Source: Fuerstiella sp041398845 | Lineage (GTDB): Bacteria > Planctomycetota > Planctomycetia > Planctomycetales > Planctomycetaceae | Reading direction: 5' to 3' | DNA: 64,000 bases | Assembly (NCBI GenBank): GCA_041398845.1 | Contig: JAWKTZ010000012.1 | Coordinates: 186,001-250,000 of the forward strand | In this document: positions 9,291 to 17,445 of the stretch, piece after piece | Layout: every line of letters begins with the position of its first letter | How positions within the stretch are numbered: the first letter of the stretch is position 1 | Made by a program: the position numbers and the translations under genes | The notes under the pieces: model-generated | The model's input: the letters and a program-made list of their open reading frames with translations, nothing else | What the model was told of the DNA's origin: nothing | The model's database searches: none

Positions 9291-9371
9291 TCGTCGTGGG
9301 ATTCGCCAGAATTCCCTTCTCACTGGATTTCTGGCGAAATCCACTACGCCATCTATTGATGAAGCGTTCCT
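9291..9371. repeat. Family A palindromic repeat, copy 2
   Basis: GTCGTGGGATTCGCCAGAA at 9294 pairs with TTCTGGCGAAATCCACTAC ending at 9347. A 24-bp tail (GCCATCT, one variable base, TTGATGAAGCGTTCCT) continues to 9371 and is shared with copy 3 at 31089. It lies in the 466-bp gap 9230-9695. The rest of that gap (9372-9695) shows no gene or other structure that I can support. Confidence 0.8.
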
Positions 9372-9695
9372 GATGTCTCCGCCACGCGCTGGATTCATGA
9401 TTCACACGGTATGATACTCGAAGCTCCGAAAAATGCTCTGAGGATTGAGTATTCAAAAGTCCGCCCAAAGGACAACGACCGCTGAACGGCGAACGGTTTG
9501 ATTCAGGGAGATCGCGTTTCCGACGATTCCCAACGACCGGGGGCTCAGAATCGGAGCGGCTTTGTTTCGTTGTGGACGCGTGATGAACGGCCTATGATCT
9601 GACAACGCCGGACCGCTGCAAGGGCTTTTCCGCCGACCTGTCAGACGTTCGGCCCGACCGAAGAAAATCTTTCTTAGCCTCGCAGACTGAGCCCG

Positions 9696-10124
9696 ATGTC
9701 CGTTCCAATCAAACGCGAAGACCTGCCACCTGGTGAAGTGCTGTGTCAGTACTGTACCGGACGATGCTGCCGCTATTTTGCTCTGCCACTGGAAACACCG
9801 GAAACATGGTGTGATTTTGATCATATCCGCTGGTACATGATGCACGGTCGAGTCAGCATTTTTGTGGACGAAGGAAGCTGGTACATCATGGTGTTTGCCG
9901 ATTGCCGGCATCTGCAGCCGGACAACATGTGTGGAACGTATGACACGCGTCCGGGCATCTGCCGGACGTATACAACCGACGACTGCGAATACGACAACGA
10001 TGCGGCTCATGAACAGTTGTTCGAAACGCCCGAGCAGATCTGGGAATACGCGAAGGCCGTGCTGCCGCCTGTGCCCCGCCGTACTGCTGACGATCCGGTG
10101 AGTCTGCCTGTGATTGCAGGGTGA
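9696..10124 (+). CDS. YkgJ-family cysteine cluster protein
   Basis: 142 residues. The conserved cysteines are arranged as CQYCTGRCCRYF near the N-terminus, then ADCRHLQPDNMCGTYDTRPGICR (only part quoted is typical), and DDC. This is the YkgJ/Fli-B-like pattern proposed to bind zinc or an Fe-S cluster. The biochemical role of the family is unresolved. The stop lies three bases before the start of the GT4 gene, so the two are almost certainly one operon. Confidence 0.85.
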   Translation: MSVPIKREDLPPGEVLCQYCTGRCCRYFALPLETPETWCDFDHIRWYMMHGRVSIFVDEGSWYIMVFADCRHLQPDNMCGTYDTRPGICRTYTTDDCEYDNDAAHEQLFETPEQIWEYAKAVLPPVPRRTADDPVSLPVIAG

Positions 10125-10127
10125 CCG

Positions 10128-11426
10128 ATGAAGATTGCCATCATTACCGCAGGCGGAGCCGGCATGTTCTGCGGTTCCTGTATGCAGGACAACACTCTGG
10201 CTCGCACGTTGCGACTGGCCGGCGAAGACGCGGTACTGGTCCCCACGTATACTCCGATCACCGTGGACGAAGAAGATGTCAGCAGCGATCGTGTGTTTCT
10301 GGGCGGCATCAATGTCTATCTGGATTCCGCCGTTCCCGGCTGGCGCTGGCTGCCTGGCTGGATGACTCACTGGCTGGACCGTCCCGCCATCATCCGCACG
10401 CTGGCAAAGTTTGGCAGCACAGATGCCGCCCGACTGGGATCTTTGACGCTGGACATGCTGAAAGGCAACCACGGACCTCAACGCCGCGAAGTTGAGGAAT
10501 TCGGTGAGTTCCTGTGCGGCGAACTTCAGCCGGACGTCATCATTTTCAGCAACGCTCTGCTGTCGGGCATGCTGAGCGAACTACGACCTCGGTTTTCGGG
10601 AACGATTCTGTGTCTGCTGCAGGGCGACGATGTCTTTCTGGAAGCCTTAGCGCCCCGCTGGAAGCAACCGGTCCTGCAGCAGCTTCGACAGAACTGCAAC
10701 GCCTTCGATGGTTTTCTGACTCACAGCGATTTCTACCGCCTGTTCATGGCTGAGTATCTGCAGATTGCCGAACATCGATTTCGCCGGATCCCGCTCACGA
10801 TCGACATCGCCGATCTTCACACGGAACCAACCGTCGCAGACAACCGAGTCCGGTCGGACAACGATCCATTCTGCATTGGCTACTTTGCTCGCATCTGCCC
10901 GGAAAAAGGAGTGCAGAATCTGCTGACCGCTGCGGCACAGGCTCTGGCAAAGGTGCCTCTTGCCAGCGTCAACGTTGCCGGATATCTTGCCCCCCAGAAC
11001 CGTCGCTGGTTTGAACGACTGCTGAATCAGGCCAACGAACAACTCGACGGGCGAGTCCGCTGGCTGGGCAGCCCGACTTCGCGCGCGGAGAAGTTTTCGA
11101 TTCTGCGTGACTTTGACGTCCTGTGCGTGCCGACTGACTATCGCGAACCCAAGGGACTGTACGTGCTCGAAGCCGGGCTCGCCGGAGTTCCGTCGCTGCT
11201 GCCACGGCATGGAGCATTCCCGGAACTGGTGGAAGGTCTCGGCCATGGCCGACTCTACGATCCTCAGCATCCCACCGCCCTTGCGGAAGCCATCACAGTG
11301 GTCTGCAGCGACCGCACCGTGGATCGTCATGCATTGCCGGAACGAGTCAGATCACGTCACAGCATGACATCCACCGGAACGCCGCTTGTCGAGGCGATCC
11401 GCAGTTTTCAGGCTTTGTCCAGCTAA
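10128..11426 (+). CDS. Family 4 glycosyltransferase
   Basis: 432 residues. The N-terminal Rossmann half opens with MKIAIITAGGAGMFCGSC, containing the glycine loop. The C-terminal GT-B half has FCIGYFARICPEKGVQNLL, the typical GT4 donor-domain strand and loop with E-K-G. Further on are VRWLGSP, VLCVPTDYREPKGLYVLEA (the E-x7-E-like motif of retaining GT4 enzymes) and GVPSLLPRHGAFPELVE. It probably transfers an activated nucleotide sugar to a polysaccharide or lipid acceptor in the cytosol; substrate unknown. It follows the YkgJ gene by three bases. The stop codon lies inside a 10-bp sequence (GTCCAGCTAA) that recurs at 11518-11527. Confidence 0.85.
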   Translation: MKIAIITAGGAGMFCGSCMQDNTLARTLRLAGEDAVLVPTYTPITVDEEDVSSDRVFLGGINVYLDSAVPGWRWLPGWMTHWLDRPAIIRTLAKFGSTDAARLGSLTLDMLKGNHGPQRREVEEFGEFLCGELQPDVIIFSNALLSGMLSELRPRFSGTILCLLQGDDVFLEALAPRWKQPVLQQLRQNCNAFDGFLTHSDFYRLFMAEYLQIAEHRFRRIPLTIDIADLHTEPTVADNRVRSDNDPFCIGYFARICPEKGVQNLLTAAAQALAKVPLASVNVAGYLAPQNRRWFERLLNQANEQLDGRVRWLGSPTSRAEKFSILRDFDVLCVPTDYREPKGLYVLEAGLAGVPSLLPRHGAFPELVEGLGHGRLYDPQHPTALAEAITVVCSDRTVDRHALPERVRSRHSMTSTGTPLVEAIRSFQALSS

Positions 11427-11435
11427 TTGGCTGGT

Positions 11436-11494
11436 AACCCGAGGCGTCAGCGAGGGATTCTGCGGAAGTCGTTCCCTCGCTGACGCTTCGGGTT
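11436..11494. repeat. Family E palindrome flanked by 10-bp direct repeats
   Basis: AACCCGAGGCGTCAGCGAGG at 11436 pairs with CCTCGCTGACGCTTCGGGTT ending at 11494, with one mismatch. The surrounding 91-bp segment 11427-11517 is bracketed by GTCCAGCTAA at 11417-11426 and 11518-11527. The left copy ends with the stop codon of the GT4 gene. This looks like an inserted element with a target duplication. Confidence 0.75.
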
Positions 11495-11527
11495 TCCATC
11501 GGCGCAAGCTTGGCGCTGTCCAGCTAA

Positions 11528-11567
11528 AGGCTGTCTGAAAAGGGGCTAACCCATTGGAGGACAGCAG
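11528..11567. repeat. Degenerate family B half-element
   Basis: AGGCTGTCTGAAAAGGGGCT followed by AACCCATTGGAGGACAGCAG resembles the left half of the roughly 97-bp family B element seen at 35526, 58798 and 61304. It has several substitutions and the right half is absent. Confidence 0.55.
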
Positions 11568-11570
11568 TCG

Positions 11571-11615
11571 CTGACAATGCCGAGGGCCTGGAAGAGCCCT
11601 CGGCGTTCGTGTCAG
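11571..11615. terminator. Convergent hairpin between GT4 and hsp20
   Basis: GCCGAGGGC (11579-11587) and GCCCTCGGC (11596-11604) form a perfect 9-bp stem. CTGACA and TGTCAG outside it extend the stem. No U tract follows, so it is not a textbook intrinsic terminator. Its position between convergent genes makes transcription ending the likely role. Confidence 0.45.
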
Positions 11616-11644
11616 ATGAGATCCCGGGAATGAATGAGTCGCAA

Positions 11645-12121
11645 TCATCCTTTGACGGTGATCTTTCGGGACTTCGCTTCTTCAGCTTTCGGCATTTTCA
11701 CCGTGAGGACACCGTCCTTCAGTTGAGCATCGATTTTGTCCTGCTGCACGCCGCACGGCAGACGAACCGAGCGTGAAAATCGCCCCACTCGGCGTTCAAT
11801 GCGGTGATACCTGCGACCATTGCCTTCGTCCGTCTCCTTGCTCTCCGACGTTTGACCGCTGATGGTCAGAGTGTCGTTGCGAATTTCAATATCAACGTCC
11901 TCGGCTCTGATCCCCGGCAGATCTGTGGTGACTTCGATGGCATCGTCTGTCTCAGCAACATCAATGCTGGGAATCATCAGTTCCGACGCAGACGCCATGG
12001 CGGGCGTTCCAAAGAAACTCTCGAACAGTTCATCAACTTCATTGCGCAGAGTTCCCATGGGACCTCGCTCAAACCAGCGTCTGGGCGTTGTCGGTTCGCG
12101 CTTCGTAAGTGTACTGTTCAT
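11645..12121 (-). CDS. Small heat-shock protein, Hsp20/alpha-crystallin family
   Basis: 158 residues. ATP-independent holdase chaperone that binds unfolding proteins as oligomers. The alpha-crystallin domain spans about residues 48-150: IPSIDVAETDD, then DLPGIRAEDVDIEI, LTISGQ, a beta-bulge loop GRRYHRIERRVGRFSRSVRLP, and GVLTVKMPK. The C-terminal IxV-type motif is present as KITVKG. The start at 12121 is preceded by GGAGG at six bases. The longer open frame to 12238 has no ribosome-binding support. Confidence 0.9.
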   Translation of the reverse strand: MNSTLTKREPTTPRRWFERGPMGTLRNEVDELFESFFGTPAMASASELMIPSIDVAETDDAIEVTTDLPGIRAEDVDIEIRNDTLTISGQTSESKETDEGNGRRYHRIERRVGRFSRSVRLPCGVQQDKIDAQLKDGVLTVKMPKAEEAKSRKITVKG

Positions 12122-12436
12122 TTTCGACCTCCTGAAAACTGTCCTGTGAAACCTGAACGGTTGGCCGAGACACTCTGTTCGGCACCAGCGACCGTGTTCG
12201 CATGCGGTCACTTTCTGAAGTGGGAAGACAGCACTCATCGTGCCAATTCGCCGGACTGTGACGAAGAAATACCGTTCGGTACATCAGGAAACGGCGGCAT
12301 CGTCAACTGCGTGCGTGTATGTCACGATTTGCACAGTGGCTCTGTGCCGATTCACACCAGTCAGGCCATGTGATCATCAGTCGCCTTCAGCCGCGAATGG
12401 TCCGGCAGGAGGCCGTTCCCTGTCGGTTCGTAATCG
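12122..12436. other. Intergenic, 315 bp, upstream of hsp20
   Basis: It must hold the hsp20 promoter. I do not see a CIRCE element (TTAGCACTC-N9-GAGTGCTAA) or another heat-shock operator, and short ORFs here are not protein-like. Confidence 0.4.
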
Positions 12437-14305
12437 TCAGTAATCCGTCAGCGAACCGGGCGGCAGAGCCACTCGCAGGGCATTCACCACCGCGAACACG
12501 TCGATGACTTCCTGAGTGATCGCTCCAGCCACGGGAGGCAGATGGCCGGCCGCCGCGATGAACATCGCGATAATACTCAGCGCCATGCCTCCAACGGCGC
12601 TCTGCAGAGCAATGGTTCTCATACGTCGGCTGATGTGCAGCAGTTCGTCGACTTTCTGCAGCGACGAATCCATGACCACAGCTCCGGCGGCTTCTGTCGT
12701 GACATCGCTGTTCTGTCCGAAGGCGATGCCGACAGTTGCCGCCATCAGCGCCGGAGCGTCGTTGATTCCGTCGCCCACAAAGACTGTGTCGGCCAACGAC
12801 GTTTCGTGACGCACGATCGCGAGCTTGTCTTCGGGACTCTTCTCTGCCTGAACCTCGTGGACACCGACCTGTTCGGCAAGATATCGCACTTCTGATTCGC
12901 GATCTCCGGACAACAGCATAATACGGTTGATGTGATGTTGCGGCTTGAGATGCCGAATAAACGACGCTCCTTCGCGGCGCGGAGCATCTCGGAAGCGATA
13001 TGTGGCGGCATACCGGTCGTCAATGAGCACCACGCATTCGAGTCCGCCGGTCTGAGCCGGTAGTTCGGCCACTGCGGCATGATGTTCGGTGGCGAGTGCC
13101 TTGCGACTGGTGATGCGAACTGTCCGGCCGTTGACCGTTCCGCGCAGGCCCTGACCGGGTTGTTCACTGATCTGCGTTGCCTGTTGAATGGCAACGCCCT
13201 GCTTTTGCCCGGCGGTTACAATCGCTTCGGCCAGCGGGTGCTTTGAATAGCGTTCGACACTTGCCATCAGCGAAAGCACCTGATCCGGGTTAATGCCGTC
13301 TGCCGTCTGTTGTTCAACGAGCTGTGGTTCGCCGTACGTCAGCGTTCCCGTTTTGTCGAAGATCATCGTGCGGCAGCCGTCGATCTTCTCCAGCACGGCA
13401 GGATCACGAATCACGATGGCTCGCCGAGCGGCAAGGGAAATCGAACCGATGATCGCCACGGGAATGGCGATCAACAGGGGACACGGGGTGGCGACCACCA
13501 TGACCGCCAGAAATCGTACCGGATCGCCGCTGACAGACCATGCGGACAGCGCCAAGGCGACCGCGATCGGCGTGTAAATGGCGCCAAGCTGATCGCCCAG
13601 CCGCCGAATTCTCGGACGATTCTGCTGCGATGCCTCCATGACCTTCATGATCTGCGAGTAGCGGGAATTCATCGCCAGCCGGTCCGCCTGAATGGTCAGA
13701 GCGGCGTCGCCGTTGATGGCTCCGGACAGCACCGCAGCACCGGGTGTCTTTGACATCATGTACGGCTCGCCGGTCAGATACGATTCGTCCATGACTCCGT
13801 GCCCTTCCAGCACGGTGCCGTCGACGGGGCATACTTCATGAGGAAACACAAGCAGTACATCACCGATCCGAATGTCATCCAGTGGTACGTCTTCGACCAG
13901 GGAGTTTGTCCGGCGATGAGCAATCGACGGCATGCGTTTCGACAGAGCCTGCAGCACAGACGACGCGCTGCGAACCGCATAGGCTTCGAGTGCTTCGCCG
14001 CCGGACAGCATCAGCACGACCAGCGTTCCCGCCAGATATTCACCCAGAATGGCGGCCGTGACGATGGAAATCCCCGCCAGCAGGTCCGATCCGAAATCCC
14101 GCCGCGCCAGTTTTTTCAGCAGATCCCAGACCAGCGGGACTCCGCCAAAGACCAGAGCCGCATAAAGCGGCAGATTCACTCGATGTGACGGTTCGGCGGC
14201 GTACGAACTCAGCCCAAGGTGAACCGCAATGGCCACCACCGCCAACACAGCGATCACAAGCTGCCGGCGACGCTGAAATGATTCCGACAGGGTGCTGAAT
14301 TTCAC
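12437..14305 (-). CDS. P1B-type heavy-metal translocating ATPase (TPC motif)
   Basis: About 622 residues from the GTG at 14305, which has AGGAA nine bases upstream; a TTG at 14335 would add ten residues. It exports a metal cation using ATP. Family motifs: the actuator loop YLTGEP, the membrane metal site TPC (Thr273-Pro-Cys275) in place of the usual CPC, phosphorylation site Asp317 in DKTGTLT, SKHPLAEAI in the nucleotide domain, and GDGINDAPAL. There is no N-terminal HMA (CxxC) domain, and only a short N-terminus precedes the TM bundle. TPC is the signature reported for the small P1B-5 group, linked to Ni/Fe, so the substrate should not be assumed to be Cu or Zn. Confidence 0.85.
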   Translation of the reverse strand: MKFSTLSESFQRRRQLVIAVLAVVAIAVHLGLSSYAAEPSHRVNLPLYAALVFGGVPLVWDLLKKLARRDFGSDLLAGISIVTAAILGEYLAGTLVVLMLSGGEALEAYAVRSASSVLQALSKRMPSIAHRRTNSLVEDVPLDDIRIGDVLLVFPHEVCPVDGTVLEGHGVMDESYLTGEPYMMSKTPGAAVLSGAINGDAALTIQADRLAMNSRYSQIMKVMEASQQNRPRIRRLGDQLGAIYTPIAVALALSAWSVSGDPVRFLAVMVVATPCPLLIAIPVAIIGSISLAARRAIVIRDPAVLEKIDGCRTMIFDKTGTLTYGEPQLVEQQTADGINPDQVLSLMASVERYSKHPLAEAIVTAGQKQGVAIQQATQISEQPGQGLRGTVNGRTVRITSRKALATEHHAAVAELPAQTGGLECVVLIDDRYAATYRFRDAPRREGASFIRHLKPQHHINRIMLLSGDRESEVRYLAEQVGVHEVQAEKSPEDKLAIVRHETSLADTVFVGDGINDAPALMAATVGIAFGQNSDVTTEAAGAVVMDSSLQKVDELLHISRRMRTIALQSAVGGMALSIIAMFIAAAGHLPPVAGAITQEVIDVFAVVNALRVALPPGSLTDY

Positions 14306-14371
14306 GCGGCTGATTTCCTGAAAGGAACACGGCAACGCCGTAAAGAGTTTTAACGCCGTAAAACATCGCTC

Positions 14372-14440
14372 GTTTAACCCGACCCGCAGGGGAGGTGTTC
14401 CCGGTCGGCAGAATGGCCTCCCCTCCGGGTCGGGTTAAAC
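14372..14440. repeat. Family D palindrome
   Basis: GTTTAACCCGACCCGCAGGG at 14372 (arm to 14395) pairs with the arm 14417-14440 ending CCGGGTCGGGTTAAAC; 23 of 24 positions match. It lies in the 316-bp gap between the P-type ATPase start and the FtsX-like gene. Just upstream, AACGCCGTAAA occurs twice as a direct repeat (14335-14345 and 14353-14363). Nothing else was recognised in the gap. Confidence 0.75.
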
Positions 14441-14621
14441 GGGGTTAATTGAAAACCAACTTTTCACAGCGTTGGACACGGCCCTTCGACAGGGCAGGCG
14501 AAGGCGATCAGTGTAGCACAGTTCGTGCCAGGTTTCGGGAACCCACGCCGGACGTTTCGGAAAAACGACTGGGGCATGTGGATGGCCACCTGATGCGGTA
14601 AGATGCACGTCCGGTGACATC

Positions 14622-16982
14622 ATGACGGCACTCAACCGAAAACTCCTCCGCAATCTGTGGACGATGAAGAGTCAGGCTCTGGCGATTGTTCTGGTCGTCG
14701 GCTGCGGCGTTGCCATGTCCGTGATGTCACTCAGTACGCTCCGGTCTCTCCAGGCAACTCGCCAAACCTACTATGAGCGTTATCGGTTCGCGGATGTGTT
14801 TGCCAGCTTCAAGCGAGGACCGCAGTCGCTGCAGACCCGCGTTCAGCAGTTGCCCGGAGTGGCTCAGGCCGACGCGCGAATTGTCCGGAGCGTCAACCTG
14901 ATTGTCGAAGGTCTGCGTGAACCGGCGGTGGGACGACTGATCTCCATTCCCGATTCCGGTCCGCCAGAACTGAACCAACTGTATCTGCGGCGAGGACGCA
15001 TGCCGGAACCCGGGCGAATGGAAGTGGTTGTTGGTGAATCCTTCGCGGTTGCTCACAACTTTCAGCCGGGAGCCACCGTTCAGGCGATTCTGAACGGGCG
15101 GCTCAGAACACTGACGATTGTGGGGATTGTGCTGTCGCCGGAACATATCGTCGAAATCAGTGCCGGCGACATTCTGCCCGACCACAGGCGTTTCGGAATC
15201 TTCTGGCTGACCAGCACGGAAATGGAAGCCGCGTTTGATATGGAAGGCGCGTGCAACGATCTTTCGCTGACTCTGATGCGCGGTGCGAACGAAGCTGACG
15301 TCATTCGACGACTGGACAACCTCCTGAGCGACTGGGGCGGCAGTGGCAGCTATGGACGTTCTGACCAGATCTCACACCGCTTCACGTCGGATGAAATTCA
15401 GCAGCTTCGAGCCATGGGGCTGGTGACGCCCGTGCTGTTCATGACCGTGGCCGCTTTCATGCTGAACATGGTGATGACGCGAGTGCTGGACATGCAACGC
15501 GCACAGATTGCCGCTCTGAAAGCGTTCGGCTATTACAACAGTGAAATTACTCGACACTATCTGAAGCTGGTCGGACTGATCGTGACGGTCGGTGTTGCGG
15601 GAGGAACCGGTTTCGGCATCTGGATGGGCCACGGTCTCACAAAACTCTACACTCAGTTCTTCCGATTTCCGGTGTTTCTGTTTGAATTCGACTGGCAGAC
15701 GACTCTGCTGACCGCATCGGTCTGTGCCATGGCGGCGTTTCTCGGAACGATTGGAACGCTCAGAGCCGCCAGTCGCCTGCCTCCGGCGGAAGCGATGAGA
15801 CCGAAGTCGCCGGGCGAGTTTCGGCAGTCCGTCCTTGAACGCTTCGGGCTGCTGCGGTGGATGCCTCAGACGTGGCGAATGATTCTGCGGCAGATTCAGC
15901 GGCGACCGATCAGGACCAGCTTTTCGGTATTGGGCATCGCCATGGCGGCCGGAGTGGTTGTGCTGGGAAGCTACGCGTCGGATGCGCTGGATTTCATCGT
16001 GGACTTCCAGTTTCGTCGAGCACAGCGTCAGGACCTGTCGGTCAATCTGCAGGAAGCCTCTCCGCCAAACGCGGTCCATGATCTGCAGCATCTGCCGGGC
16101 GTCATTCGAGTCGAAGCGTTTCGTGCTCTGCCCGTGCGAGTGAGAGTCGGTCCGCAGTCTCGTCGGCTGACGCTCATGGGGCTGGAAACGCAGCGCGACA
16201 TCTACCGCATTCTGGACCAATCCGGAAACGCTCCGCAACTTCGTTCCGACGGCCTGGTGATTTCTGAAAAGCTGGCGGAACTGCTGGGAATTCGCGTTGG
16301 TGCAACGGTGACGGTGGAAGTGCTGGAAGGACGGCGGCCCGTGGCGGACGTGCGGGTCGTTGGGACGGTGGACGATCTGTCCGGCACCAACGGGTTCGCT
16401 CTGCGACCGTTTGTGAACCGGATTGCTCAGGAAGGACCGCTCGTGTCCGGTGCGTGGCTGGCTGTTGATCCACTGCAACTGGACCGGTTGTATTCAGATC
16501 TGAAAGCGACACCGTATGTTGTCGGAGTCACGGCCAAAGCGGTATCCATTCAGAGTTTTCTGGACACGATCGGCGAAAACCAGTTGCGCATGCAGGGTTT
16601 CGTGATTGGGTTTGCCATCGTGATTGCTGCGGGAGTCGTCTACAACACCGCTCGGATTTCCTTGTCGGAACGCGACCGCGAACTGGCCACGATGCGGGTT
16701 CTGGGGTTTACTCGCGCAGAGATCTCCGTGGTGCTGCTGGGCGAACTCGGGTTGCTCACAATCGCCGCTCTTCCCGTCGGGCTGATGATGGGATACGGCA
16801 TGGCATGGCTTTCGTCTCGTTCCGTCAATACTGACCTGTTTCGCATTCCGCTCATCATCGCACCGGCCACGTACGGTCGAGCGGCTCTGGTGGTGCTGGT
16901 GTCCGCCATTGTGTCCGGGCTGATTGTGCGCCGGCGTCTGGACAGTCTGGATCTGTTTGCTGTGCTGAAAGGGCAGGAGTAA
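14622..16982 (+). CDS. FtsX/MacB-like ABC transporter permease
   Basis: 786 residues with the duplicated FtsX plan. TM1 lies at about residues 19-39, followed by a large extracytoplasmic domain (40-260), a TM2-4 bundle with an FtsX signature (FMTVAAFMLNMVMTRVLDMQR and following), a linker, and a second copy. The second copy has a TM at about 432, another external domain, and a final three-helix bundle that includes RELATMRVLGFTRAEISVVL. Such permeases work with an ABC ATPase, often LolD- or MacB-like, in lipoprotein or macrolide export or in adhesion. No ATPase or membrane-fusion gene is adjacent, so the partner must be elsewhere. rpiB follows five bases after the stop, suggesting co-transcription. 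Confidence 0.85.
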   Translation: MTALNRKLLRNLWTMKSQALAIVLVVGCGVAMSVMSLSTLRSLQATRQTYYERYRFADVFASFKRGPQSLQTRVQQLPGVAQADARIVRSVNLIVEGLREPAVGRLISIPDSGPPELNQLYLRRGRMPEPGRMEVVVGESFAVAHNFQPGATVQAILNGRLRTLTIVGIVLSPEHIVEISAGDILPDHRRFGIFWLTSTEMEAAFDMEGACNDLSLTLMRGANEADVIRRLDNLLSDWGGSGSYGRSDQISHRFTSDEIQQLRAMGLVTPVLFMTVAAFMLNMVMTRVLDMQRAQIAALKAFGYYNSEITRHYLKLVGLIVTVGVAGGTGFGIWMGHGLTKLYTQFFRFPVFLFEFDWQTTLLTASVCAMAAFLGTIGTLRAASRLPPAEAMRPKSPGEFRQSVLERFGLLRWMPQTWRMILRQIQRRPIRTSFSVLGIAMAAGVVVLGSYASDALDFIVDFQFRRAQRQDLSVNLQEASPPNAVHDLQHLPGVIRVEAFRALPVRVRVGPQSRRLTLMGLETQRDIYRILDQSGNAPQLRSDGLVISEKLAELLGIRVGATVTVEVLEGRRPVADVRVVGTVDDLSGTNGFALRPFVNRIAQEGPLVSGAWLAVDPLQLDRLYSDLKATPYVVGVTAKAVSIQSFLDTIGENQLRMQGFVIGFAIVIAAGVVYNTARISLSERDRELATMRVLGFTRAEISVVLLGELGLLTIAALPVGLMMGYGMAWLSSRSVNTDLFRIPLIIAPATYGRAALVVLVSAIVSGLIVRRRLDSLDLFAVLKGQE

Positions 16983-16987
16983 CTCTC

Positions 16988-17431
16988 ATGAAAATCGCCA
17001 TCGCGTCAGATCATGCCGGATTCGATTTCAAACGCCGGATCACGGATCATCTGCGACAGTTGGGTCACGAGGTTGTGGATTTTGGAACCGATTCCACAGC
17101 CCCCTGCAACTACCCGGTCTACGTTCATCCCGCCGCTCACGCTGTCGCGGTCGGGAACTGTGAACGCGGAATTGTGCTGGGCGGATCCGGTAATGGAGAA
17201 GCGATCACGGCAAATCGGCATCGCAGCGTCCGCTGCGCCCTGTGCTGGAATGCCGAGAGTGCCCGGCTGGCACGGCAGCACAACGATGCCAATATGATTT
17301 CGATCGGACAGCGCATGGTGGACTGGCCGACAGCGCGGTCGATTGTTGACAACTGGCTGGCGACTCCGTTCGAAGGCGGTCGCCATGTGGCCAGAATCCA
17401 AAGCATTGATGACTGGCTGCCGAAAGGCTAA
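16988..17431 (+). CDS. rpiB: Ribose-5-phosphate isomerase B
   Basis: Interconverts ribose-5-phosphate and ribulose-5-phosphate in the pentose phosphate pathway; 147 residues. The N-terminal ASDHAGF (D8, H9) binds the sugar ring. The catalytic segment is VLGGSGNGEAI: the Cys used by E. coli RpiB is absent, and Glu71 sits where Mycobacterium tuberculosis RpiB has its catalytic Glu75. Further motifs are NDANMISIGQRM and a C-terminal RHVARI. It is therefore of the actinobacterial mechanistic subtype. It starts five bases after the FtsX-like gene and is convergent with the GntP gene 14 bases away. Confidence 0.9.
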   Translation: MKIAIASDHAGFDFKRRITDHLRQLGHEVVDFGTDSTAPCNYPVYVHPAAHAVAVGNCERGIVLGGSGNGEAITANRHRSVRCALCWNAESARLARQHNDANMISIGQRMVDWPTARSIVDNWLATPFEGGRHVARIQSIDDWLPKG

Positions 17432-17445
17432 TGGCTCGATCGCCT

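Noticed and set aside
15372..16478. 368-codon open frame on the minus strand
   Set aside because: Antisense to the FtsX-like permease, without protein-like composition or a ribosome site; a by-product of GC-rich codon use.
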